From: Phyllobacterium myrsinacearum
Lineage (GTDB): Bacteria > Pseudomonadota > Alphaproteobacteria > Rhizobiales > Rhizobiaceae
Assembly (NCBI RefSeq): GCF_014138285.1
Contig: NZ_JACGXN010000001.1
Coordinates: forward strand, 297,221-361,220
Length of the DNA: 64,000 nucleotides
Reading direction: 5' to 3'
Within the stretch, counting starts at the first letter, position 1. The number at the start of each line of letters is the position of its first letter. Shown here piece by piece: positions 25,203 through 33,269 of the stretch. The notes under the pieces are model-generated. The model ran no database searches and was not told where the DNA came from. It saw only the letters and a list, made by a program, of their open reading frames with translations. The translations under genes and the position numbers were made by a program.

Positions 25203-25363
25203 GTGGTTCGTGGTTCGTGGTTCGTGGTTCGACAAGCTCACCATGAGGGAGAGTGGTGCTGCAAGGCCAATCGGAAACATTGAAGTACACGGCAATCATG
25301 CATGTTGCAGGATATGACTCCCTGCAATCGTCCCTCTCCCTCATGGTGAGCTTGTCGAACCAC
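25203..25363. repeat. Intergenic inverted-repeat element, copy 3, with GTGGTTC tandem repeat
   Basis: Arms 25224-25251 and 25336-25363 match copies 1 and 2. The left end is preceded by further tandem copies of GTGGTTC, four in all over 25203-25230, the last one being the start of the arm. This is the longest of the three elements. Confidence 0.85.
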
Positions 25364-25483
25364 GGATAATGGGCCACGGACCACGCCCCGCGTGCCGCAA
25401 AACTGGAACAGCGATGTCGTAATTTCCGGCTCAACAACTCTGCAAAAACAGTAACTTCACCTACGGAAACGCAGGGTACTCAT

Positions 25484-26728
25484 ATGTTTCGCCAGCTCTT
25501 GCCGATCACGGCACTTTTGACCAGCACATTCCTGATGCTGACAGCCGGAGGCTTGGCAGGAATTCTCCTGCCCTTGCGCGCCGGTATGGAGGGCTGGTCG
25601 CCGACCACCGTGGGCTGGCTTGGAACGGGTTATGCCCTTGCCTTCACCGGCGGCTGTATTGTTGTTCCCCGGCTTGTGCGCCGCGTCGGCCACGTCCGGG
25701 TCTTTGCTGTTCTTTTGACCCTGCTCAGCATGTCCATGCTGATGCATGGCCTCATCATCGATCCGTGGGCCTGGACATTGTTCCGCGCGCTCGCCGGTTT
25801 CTCGCTCGCCGGTAGCTATATGGTGATTGAAAGTTGGCTGAACGAGCGCGTCACCAACGCCACGCGCGGCATGGTATTTTCGATCTACATGATCGTGTCG
25901 ATGATCGGCCTGCTGGTCGGGCAATACATCCTGCCATTCGGCAATCCGGCGACACAGGCCCTGTTCATGATCGGTGCGCTGATCTATGCAGCGGCCCTTA
26001 TTCCAACAGGGCTGTCCAATGCCCAGTCGCCGCGGCCGCTGACGCAGGTATCGCTCGACCTGCGCGGTCTCTACCGCAAATCGCCGGCCGCGATGATCGG
26101 CTCGCTGATTGCGGGTATCATAGCAGGCGCCTGGAATTTCCTGTCGGCAATATATGGCCGGGAGATCGGCCTTTCCACCTTCGACATTGCCACGATGATC
26201 GCGAGTGCCATGATTGGCGGGGCCATCTTCCAATATCCCATCGGCCGCATTTCAGACTTTGTCGACCGGCGCTATGTGATGGTGGTCGCCGGTATCTTCG
26301 GCGTCATACTCTCTGTGACCATGATTATCGTGCAGCCGGTTACGCCATGGGTCATCTATTCACTGATGTTCGCCTTCGGCACCGTGCTGTTTCCGATCTA
26401 TTCGCTTAACGTTGCCCATGCCAATGATTTTGCCGAGCCCAGCGAATTCGTCAAAGTGTCGAGCGGGCTGCTCATCGTCTATGGCATCGGCAGCATGATC
26501 GGCCCGCAGATTGCCGGACGCCTGATGGATGTGAGCGGTCCCGCCGGATTCTTCATGACCATGGCGGGCTGCTATGCCGCCTATGGCGCCCATGCCTTCT
26601 GGCGCAGCCTGCGCCGGGCCCGGCAGGTGCCTTCGGAACGTCCGGATTTTGTCTACCAGCACGACCGTCCGCAAACGCCGGAAACCCTTCAGCTCAATCC
26701 GGCCATCGGAACGGCCAAGGACGACTGA
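25484..26728 (+). CDS. MFS transporter (YcaD-like)
   Basis: 414 residues with 12 predicted membrane helices. Typical MFS features: LGTGYALAFTGGCIVVPRLV with the loop RRVGHVRVFA, FRALAGFSLAGSYMVIESWL, and the second-half loop GRISDFVDRRYVM. The ESWLNERVTNATRG segment is characteristic of the YcaD-type subgroup, whose substrates are unknown. Alone in its unit; convergent with the DMT transporter. Confidence 0.85.
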   Translation: MFRQLLPITALLTSTFLMLTAGGLAGILLPLRAGMEGWSPTTVGWLGTGYALAFTGGCIVVPRLVRRVGHVRVFAVLLTLLSMSMLMHGLIIDPWAWTLFRALAGFSLAGSYMVIESWLNERVTNATRGMVFSIYMIVSMIGLLVGQYILPFGNPATQALFMIGALIYAAALIPTGLSNAQSPRPLTQVSLDLRGLYRKSPAAMIGSLIAGIIAGAWNFLSAIYGREIGLSTFDIATMIASAMIGGAIFQYPIGRISDFVDRRYVMVVAGIFGVILSVTMIIVQPVTPWVIYSLMFAFGTVLFPIYSLNVAHANDFAEPSEFVKVSSGLLIVYGIGSMIGPQIAGRLMDVSGPAGFFMTMAGCYAAYGAHAFWRSLRRARQVPSERPDFVYQHDRPQTPETLQLNPAIGTAKDD

Positions 26729-26746
26729 TCCAGAGCAGATTTTGTT

Positions 26747-26764
26747 TTAGGGTCAAGACCCTAA
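26747..26764. terminator. Perfect 18-bp inverted repeat between convergent transporter genes
   Basis: TTAGGGTCAAGACCCTAA, an 8-bp stem with a 2-base centre. It overlaps the stop codon of the minus-strand transporter. No clear U-run on either strand, so a terminator role is uncertain. Confidence 0.35.
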
Positions 26765-27744
26765 CCTTGGGGTGTTGAAACCTTGCGCGCCCTTGCCCGG
26801 GCAAGACCAAGCTGATGTTCGCGATAGATGATGAAAATACCGGCGCTGATCACGATGACTGCGCCGGTCATCATCTCGTTGGACGGGATATCGCCGAACA
26901 TCATGTAACCGATGGCAAGACCAAGCAGCATGGATGTGTATTCAAAGGGCGCGATGGTCGACATATCGGCATGCCGGTAGCTCTCCGTGAGCAGGATTTG
27001 CGCTACCCCGCCGGCAATACCGGCCATGACAAGAAAGGCAGCCTGCGCTGGCGTCGGCCAAACCCAGCCGAACGGCAGGCTGACCAGCGCGATCACACTT
27101 GACGCGATGGAGAAATAGACAACGATGGTCGGGGTCCGTTCTGTCTGCACCAGCCGTCGCACCAGGAGCATGGCGATGGCAGCCAGTCCCGCCCCGCACA
27201 GCGTGGCCAGCGCGCCGATAGCCTGGTCACCACCGAATTCGCTGTCACCGGTAAAAAACGACATGCGCGGCCAAAGGATGATCAGCACACCGGCAAGACC
27301 GATGAACACGGCGGTCCACCTGTAAAGCCTCACCGTTTCGCGCAGGAACACCGCGCTGCAAAGCACCGTCAGCAAGGGTGTGGCATAGCTGATGGCGATT
27401 GCTTCCGGCAGCGGCAGCTTGGTGAGACCATAAAAGCTCGCGCTCATGGCGCTGACGCCGACAAAACCGCGCCAGAAATGGCTGAAAGGCTCACTCGTCT
27501 TGAAGGCGACGTTCAACTGGCCCTGCCAAGCGATGAAGACGATAACCGGAAAGATGGCAAAGAAGGAACGGAAGAACACCAGCTGCCCCGCCGGTATTCC
27601 ATCCGATGCCTTGAGCAGGCTGGACATGCAGACGAACACACAGACCGAAGCGACCTTGAGGCCAATTCCGAGCATGACATTGGTGCTGCGCACCTTATCC
27701 GTGAGGGGTGGTTCACCGTCTTTATGGTGAACGATAGTAGCCAC
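26761..27744 (-). CDS. EamA-family (DMT) transporter
   Basis: About 327 residues from GTG 27744, preceded by AAGGAA. Ten membrane helices in two EamA repeats, with RSFFAIFPVIVFIAW and PLPEAIAISYATPLLTVLCS in the first and PFEYTSMLLGLAIGYMMFGD in the second. Members export amino acids or other metabolites; the substrate is unknown. ATG at about 27672 (MLGIGLKVASV) is an alternative start. Divergent from pepN. Confidence 0.85.
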   Translation of the reverse strand: MATIVHHKDGEPPLTDKVRSTNVMLGIGLKVASVCVFVCMSSLLKASDGIPAGQLVFFRSFFAIFPVIVFIAWQGQLNVAFKTSEPFSHFWRGFVGVSAMSASFYGLTKLPLPEAIAISYATPLLTVLCSAVFLRETVRLYRWTAVFIGLAGVLIILWPRMSFFTGDSEFGGDQAIGALATLCGAGLAAIAMLLVRRLVQTERTPTIVVYFSIASSVIALVSLPFGWVWPTPAQAAFLVMAGIAGGVAQILLTESYRHADMSTIAPFEYTSMLLGLAIGYMMFGDIPSNEMMTGAVIVISAGIFIIYREHQLGLARARARKVSTPQG

Positions 27745-27968
27745 GACTGGTATTCCTTGAGGGAGCGAACAGAGAGAAACAGAATTGATATATCTGTATA
27801 GGCTGCTTTGCGGATTCGCACCAGATGTCAGGGCAATCACGTTGCATGTTTCGTGCACATACGGAAGTGAACAAAAGCAACGGCATACGCGGAAAAAACC
27901 GGCCGCTTTTGTTGTGTGCCGGGGCAAAGACGGTTACGGTCCGGCACCACAAAAAGGACAGTTCCCCG

Positions 27969-30614
27969 ATGCGTACCGATACCGGCCAGATCTTTCATCT
28001 TGAAGATTACAAGCCAACAGACTTTCTTATTCCTGAAACCCATCTCGAATTCTCGCTCGATCCCGAGCGCACTATCGTCAAGTCGACATTGCACATCGAA
28101 CGCCGGCCGGGCGTTGCAGCTGGCGCACCCCTTGTCCTTGATGGCGACGAACTCAAACTTGTCGATATCAGCATCGACGGCGTTGCACTGGGTGACAATG
28201 CCTATGTGGCAACACCCGATCGCCTTGAAATCAGCGCCCTCCCCGAGAGCGGCACGTTCACGTTGCAGATCACCACGGAAATCAATCCGACAACAAATCG
28301 CCAGTTGACCGGCCTTTACCGCTCAAGCGGGGTGTATTGCACCCAGTGCGAAGCGGAAGGTTTCCGCCGCATTACCTATTTTTACGACCGGCCAGACCTC
28401 CTGTCGGTCTACACGGTGCGCGTCGAAGCCGGTGCCAAGGAAGCGCCGCTGCTTCTGGCCAACGGCAATCCCGGCGAAAAGGGCAAGCTGGCCGATGGCA
28501 GGCATTTTGCCGTCTGGCATGATCCGCATCCCAAGCCTGCCTATCTGTTCGCGCTGGTTGCAGGCGATCTCGGTGTCATCACTGACAGTTTCACCACCGC
28601 TTCAGGCCGTTCTGTCGACCTCGGCATCTACGTGGAGCACGGCAAGGAACCGCGCGCGCTTTATGCCATGGATGCACTCAAGCGTTCGATGAAGTGGGAC
28701 GAGGATGTCTTCGGCCGCGAATATGATCTCGATGTGTTCAATGTCGTCGCCGTTTCCGATTTCAATATGGGCGCGATGGAGAACAAGGGACTTAACGTCT
28801 TCAACGACAAATATGTGCTCGCCGACCACGAGACCGCGACCGACATCGACTATGCCGGCATCGAAGCGGTGATCGCCCACGAATATTTCCACAACTGGAC
28901 AGGCAACCGCATCACATGCCGTGACTGGTTCCAGCTCTGCCTGAAGGAAGGCCTGACGGTTTTCCGCGATCACGAGTTTTCCGCCGACATGCGCTCGCGC
29001 GCCGTCAAGCGTATCGCCGAGGTCAAGGGTCTCAAGGCACATCAGTTTCCGGAAGACGCAGGACCGCTCGCCCATCCCGTGCGGCCGCGCCAGTTCCGCG
29101 AGATCAACAATTTCTACACGGCAACGGTCTATGAAAAGGGCTCGGAAGTCGTGCGCATGATCCGCACCATTCTGGGTGCCGAACTCTTCCGCAAGGGCAT
29201 GGACCTCTACTTCGAGCGCCACGACGGCGATGCGGCGACAATCGAAGACTTCATCAAAGTGTTCGAGGATGCGTCCGGCGAAGATCTGAGCCAGTTTGCG
29301 CTCTGGTATGATCAGGCTGGCACCCCCAATCTTGCCATTACCTATGATTACGATCAGGCCACGCAGACCTTCGAAATCGAAATCGAACAGTCGCTGAAGG
29401 CGACGCCCGGACAATCATCGAAGAAGCCCATGCACATTCCCGTGCAGTTTGCCCTGCTGGGTGCGAAGGGCCGTGAGCTGAAGGCGAAATCGGTCAAGGG
29501 CGGAACAGTCAAGGGTGATGTCATCCATCTGTTCAAACGCAAAGAGCGCCTGAGCTTTTCCGGCATCACCGAACGGCCGGTGCCTTCCCTTCTGCGCGGG
29601 TTCTCCGCCCCTGTTACCATGACCAGTGAGCTGACCCGTTCTGATCTTACCTTTCTTGCACGGCACGACGGCGATGCAGTGAATCGCTGGCAGGCGCTGA
29701 CACAGCTTCTTACAGCGAAACTCACCAGCAATTCCAAGCGCGTGCGTGGCGGCAAGCCCGCCACCATCGAAAGCTCATCCATAAAGCTGCTGGGCGAGAT
29801 CGCCTTCAACAGCGGTCTGGACGAGGCTTTCAGGGCTCTCTGCCTGAGCCTGCCTTCAGAAAGCGACATTGCACGCGAACTCGGCAACAATATCGACCCC
29901 GACGCCATTCTGGGCAGCCGTGAGGCATTCGTTCTTGCAGTGGCCGAAACGCATGCCGGCAAATTCGATCAGCTTTATGATGATCTCGACCACAGCGGTC
30001 CGTTCAAACCGGATGCGGCGAGTGCCGGGCGGCGTGCGTTGCGCAACGTGCTGCTTGACTATCTCAGCGTGGCGGACGGCAACTCGAAACGGGCTGCTGC
30101 CCAGTTCAAACATGCTGATAACATGACGGACCGCGTGGCGGCGCTTGGCGTTCTGGTCCAGCGTTTTGGCGACAGCGCCGAAACAAAGGCTGCATTGAAG
30201 ACCTTCGAGGAACACTTCGGTTCTGACCCGCTTGTTATGGACAAGTGGTTCATCGTGCAGGCCATGCAGCCAGGCGCGGGCGCCTTGGCAAAAGTGCGTG
30301 ACCTGATGACCCATGCGCTGTTCTCGCTCGACAATCCGAACCGGACACGCGCCCTGATCGGTGCTTTCTCCAGCGGCAACCAGACGGGCTTCAACCGTGC
30401 CGATGGCGCAGGTTACCGCTTTTTCGCTGAAACCATCCTGACGATCGACAAGAAGAATCCGCAGCTTGCAGCGCGGCTTCTGACCGCCATGCGCTCGTGG
30501 CGTTCGTTCGAAGCGGTCCGCCGGGAGCACGCGCGGGAAGCACTGGCCTCCATCGCGGTGGTCAAAGACCTGTCCGCAGACGTGCGTGACATCGTCGAAA
30601 GAACGCTCGCCTGA
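27969..30614 (+). CDS. pepN: Aminopeptidase N (M1 family)
   Basis: 881 residues, the normal length for proteobacterial PepN. It removes N-terminal amino acids from peptides in the cytoplasm. Catalytic features: substrate-anchoring GAMEN (268-272) and zinc motif HEYFHNW (304-310) followed by the third ligand Glu in LKEGLTVFRD. The C-terminal half has the helical PepN domain. The start MRTDTGQIFHLEDYKPTDF fits the family and follows AAAGGA; an upstream in-frame extension to 27825 overlaps the divergent DMT promoter and is rejected. Confidence 0.94.
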   Translation: MRTDTGQIFHLEDYKPTDFLIPETHLEFSLDPERTIVKSTLHIERRPGVAAGAPLVLDGDELKLVDISIDGVALGDNAYVATPDRLEISALPESGTFTLQITTEINPTTNRQLTGLYRSSGVYCTQCEAEGFRRITYFYDRPDLLSVYTVRVEAGAKEAPLLLANGNPGEKGKLADGRHFAVWHDPHPKPAYLFALVAGDLGVITDSFTTASGRSVDLGIYVEHGKEPRALYAMDALKRSMKWDEDVFGREYDLDVFNVVAVSDFNMGAMENKGLNVFNDKYVLADHETATDIDYAGIEAVIAHEYFHNWTGNRITCRDWFQLCLKEGLTVFRDHEFSADMRSRAVKRIAEVKGLKAHQFPEDAGPLAHPVRPRQFREINNFYTATVYEKGSEVVRMIRTILGAELFRKGMDLYFERHDGDAATIEDFIKVFEDASGEDLSQFALWYDQAGTPNLAITYDYDQATQTFEIEIEQSLKATPGQSSKKPMHIPVQFALLGAKGRELKAKSVKGGTVKGDVIHLFKRKERLSFSGITERPVPSLLRGFSAPVTMTSELTRSDLTFLARHDGDAVNRWQALTQLLTAKLTSNSKRVRGGKPATIESSSIKLLGEIAFNSGLDEAFRALCLSLPSESDIARELGNNIDPDAILGSREAFVLAVAETHAGKFDQLYDDLDHSGPFKPDAASAGRRALRNVLLDYLSVADGNSKRAAAQFKHADNMTDRVAALGVLVQRFGDSAETKAALKTFEEHFGSDPLVMDKWFIVQAMQPGAGALAKVRDLMTHALFSLDNPNRTRALIGAFSSGNQTGFNRADGAGYRFFAETILTIDKKNPQLAARLLTAMRSWRSFEAVRREHAREALASIAVVKDLSADVRDIVERTLA

Positions 30615-30669
30615 ACCTGTTTCGCGCCGGTTTTGGTGTGAAGATTCGGCGTCGTTTTCCATAATGATG

Positions 30670-30707
30670 TGCCTCGACCGGTTATCCACCGGCCGAGGCA
30701 TATTTTT
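30670..30707 (+). terminator. Intrinsic terminator of pepN
   Basis: TGCCTCGACCGGT (30670-30682) pairs with ACCGGCCGAGGCA (30688-30700) with one mismatch, followed by TATTTTT. Confidence 0.85.
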
Positions 30708-30734
30708 ACCCCTCGGAGTATTTTTTCAGACTTG

Positions 30735-30844
30735 GAGTCTTTTCAAAGGCTTACGCGAATCGCCTCCCGAACTGATTCATGCCTGCCACAATGATTACTA
30801 AATATTTAACAAAAGGACTGGACACACCGAATCAGTTTTGATTC
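30735..30844. promoter_or_regulatory. Cluster of five GANTC (CcrM methylation) sites upstream of pleC
   Basis: GANTC occurs at 30735, 30757, 30774, 30829 and 30840, five in 110 bases, where about 0.4 would be expected by chance. The last two form an inverted repeat (GAATCA-GTTT-TGATTC). In alphaproteobacteria CcrM methylates GANTC once per cell cycle, and hemimethylation state tunes promoters of cell-cycle genes. The cluster ends 74 bases before the pleC start. Confidence 0.6.
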
Positions 30845-30917
30845 ACTACAGGTGCTTCGGATGTGCGGCGTGGCGAAGCAAATCACTGATTATACAGGCA
30901 ATTGAGGGGGCCATTCG

Positions 30918-33263
30918 ATGGCAAATGCGGACGCGTATCGCGCGCCGACAGGGAAGACTTATGCCGGAAAGCGGGAGACTGCGCGGGGGAGCACCCGTCT
31001 TTCCGGTCATATCAAACTTCTCGCTGACCCTGCCTACGGCAAGCTACTCGCTGCCGAACCCTATCTGCGTCGGGCCATTCCGCCGCTGATCATTATTTTC
31101 CTCATCATTCTGGCAACCGCCCGTGCCATGTCGCTCCTGTCCTGGCGTGACGACACGGAACGGACGGCCCGCGCCACCCTGTCGCTCGCTGCAAGCCACA
31201 TGGCCAGCATCATCGACAACCGCATGAAAGCCGGTCAGAAACTCGACAGCGGCGAGCTGCAGAACATCATTGCCGAGATGCGCGCCAACGACCTCATTCC
31301 GCAGGGCATGTGGATTGCCATTGCATCGGGCGAATCGAAAATCGTCGCCTCATCGGATGGCGGCGATCGCTGGCGCGACAAGAATCTCGAAAGCTTTGTC
31401 ACCAACGGCCAACCGCTTTTCCTCTTTGGCGAGCGCGCCGGGGTGATGGAAGTGCGCATGAACGGCACGACCGGCCTTGCCGCTTTCAGCCGGACCGGCA
31501 GCGGCGGCTATTCCGTGTTTGTCATGCATCCGGTCGATGCAATCTTTGCCGAATGGCGGCGGATGATATCCGTCAATGTCACCCTGTTTGCCGGAACTGC
31601 CGCGATCATGCTGGTGGTCCTCTACGCTTATTTCAGCCAGTCGGCGCGGGCGCAGGATGCGGATGCCCTCTATCAGCACACCCAGGCACGGGTGGACACG
31701 GCGCTGGCCCGCGGACGCTGCGGCCTGTGGGATTGGGACATGGCGCGCGGCCGGGTCTACTGGTCGCGATCCATGTATGAAATGCTCGGCTATGAAGCCT
31801 ATGACGCGATCCTGTCGCTTGGCGATATCTCATCCATCATTCACGAGGACGACGACAAGCTTTACGGTCTGGCCGCCCAGGTGGCGGCGGGCGAGATCAG
31901 CCAGATCGACCGCGTGTTCCGTATGCGCCACGCCGAGGGCCACTGGGTGTGGATGCGGGTACGTGCGCAGGTTGCCGATGCAACCGTCGGCGACACGCAT
32001 CTCGTCGGTGTCGCGGTCGATGTCAGCGAACAGCACCGTTTTGCCCAGCAGACCGCGCAGGCCGACCAGCGCATTCGCGAAGCCATTGAAAGCATTTCCG
32101 AGACCTTCGTTCTCTGGGATGCGGACAATCGCCTCGTCATGTCCAACAGCAAGTTCAACGAATATTCCGGCCTTGCCAATGAATGCCTGCTTCCCGGCAT
32201 CGGCAGGGACGAACTGGAGCCGCGCATCCGCGCGGTCGCGTTCGAAAAGCGCATGGCCAATGAACATGGCCGTGCCGGTGCCCTGACCTTTGAACGGCAG
32301 TTGGCCGACGGCCGATGGCTGCAGGTCAATGAGCGGCGCACCCAGGATGGCGGGCTGGTGTCGGTGGGTACGGACATTACGCAGCTGAAGGTGCATGAAG
32401 AACGGCTTGTGGACAGCGAGCGCCGCCTGATGGCGACCATTCACGACCTCAGCCTTGCGCGCAAATCCGAAGTGGAGCGCACGCTCGAACTCACCGAACT
32501 CAACAGCAAATATGCGGTTGAGAAGGAACGCGCCGAAGCGGCCAACCGGGCCAAATCCGAGTTCCTCGCCAACATGTCGCACGAGTTGCGTACGCCGCTC
32601 AATGCCATTATCGGTTTCTCGGAAATCATGCATTCCGGCACATTCGGGCCGCTCGGTTCCGACCGTTACGAGGAATATGTGCAGGACATCCACACCAGCG
32701 GCAATTATCTGCTGAACGTGATCAATGACATTCTCGACATGTCGAAAATCGAAGCCGGCCATTTCTCGCTCGACCGCGAAGAGATCGATCTTTGCCCGCT
32801 GATCCACGAGACGGTGCGCGTGGTCTCGCTGCAGGCGATGAACAAGGATGTGAAGGTCGAGACGAAGATCGCCGACAGTGTCACGCTCAATGCCGACCGG
32901 CGTGCAATCAAGCAGATATTGATCAATCTTCTGTCAAACGCGGTAAAGTTTACTGACACGGGCGGGCGCATCTCGGTGCGCGCACGCAAGGTATCGGGCG
33001 CGCTGGTATTCACCATCGAAGACACAGGTTGCGGCATCCCGAAATCGGCGCTGAAGAAAATCGGTCAGCCGTTCGAACAGGTGGAAAACCAGTTCACCAA
33101 GACCCATACGGGTTCGGGCCTTGGCCTCGCCATCTCCCGCTCATTGACGGAATTGCATGGCGGCGCGCTGAAAATCCGATCCACCGAAGGTGTCGGCACC
33201 ATCGTCTCCGTGCGTATTCCCACCCGGACCATCGGTCCGGTGCGGGAGGAATGGCGGGTTTAG
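30918..33263 (+). CDS. pleC: PleC-type PAS sensor histidine kinase/phosphatase
   Basis: 781 residues. Order: cytoplasmic N-terminus, membrane helix (about 54-75), periplasmic domain, second helix (about 218-240), a PAS domain with RCGLWDWDMARGRVYWSRSM and the PAC end VGVAVDVSEQH, a second PAS-like domain (SETFVLWDADNRLVMSNSKF), the HisKA domain with H555 in FLANMSHELRTPLNAIIGFS, and HATPase_c with N-box QILINLLSNAVKFTD, G1 EDTGCGIP and G2 GSGLGLAI. The HisKA/HATPase wording is of the PleC/PdhS class that sets DivK/PleD phosphorylation. Its neighbours (glnE, a two-component pair, degP, cycHJKL) match, as I recall, the rhizobial pleC locus. Start after GAGGGGG. Confidence 0.8.
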   Translation: MANADAYRAPTGKTYAGKRETARGSTRLSGHIKLLADPAYGKLLAAEPYLRRAIPPLIIIFLIILATARAMSLLSWRDDTERTARATLSLAASHMASIIDNRMKAGQKLDSGELQNIIAEMRANDLIPQGMWIAIASGESKIVASSDGGDRWRDKNLESFVTNGQPLFLFGERAGVMEVRMNGTTGLAAFSRTGSGGYSVFVMHPVDAIFAEWRRMISVNVTLFAGTAAIMLVVLYAYFSQSARAQDADALYQHTQARVDTALARGRCGLWDWDMARGRVYWSRSMYEMLGYEAYDAILSLGDISSIIHEDDDKLYGLAAQVAAGEISQIDRVFRMRHAEGHWVWMRVRAQVADATVGDTHLVGVAVDVSEQHRFAQQTAQADQRIREAIESISETFVLWDADNRLVMSNSKFNEYSGLANECLLPGIGRDELEPRIRAVAFEKRMANEHGRAGALTFERQLADGRWLQVNERRTQDGGLVSVGTDITQLKVHEERLVDSERRLMATIHDLSLARKSEVERTLELTELNSKYAVEKERAEAANRAKSEFLANMSHELRTPLNAIIGFSEIMHSGTFGPLGSDRYEEYVQDIHTSGNYLLNVINDILDMSKIEAGHFSLDREEIDLCPLIHETVRVVSLQAMNKDVKVETKIADSVTLNADRRAIKQILINLLSNAVKFTDTGGRISVRARKVSGALVFTIEDTGCGIPKSALKKIGQPFEQVENQFTKTHTGSGLGLAISRSLTELHGGALKIRSTEGVGTIVSVRIPTRTIGPVREEWRV

Positions 33264-33269
33264 AGCGTT

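Noticed and set aside
23416..25363. Composite transposon formed by repeat copies 2 and 3 around the secreted-protein and glycosylase genes
   Set aside because: The elements carry no transposase, occur elsewhere singly (11.6 kb), and no target duplication at the outer ends was seen; chance flanking is simpler.
25203..25363. CRISPR array
   Set aside because: The repeats are inverted arms plus four 7-base tandem units, not regularly spaced direct repeats with spacers, and no cas gene is present.
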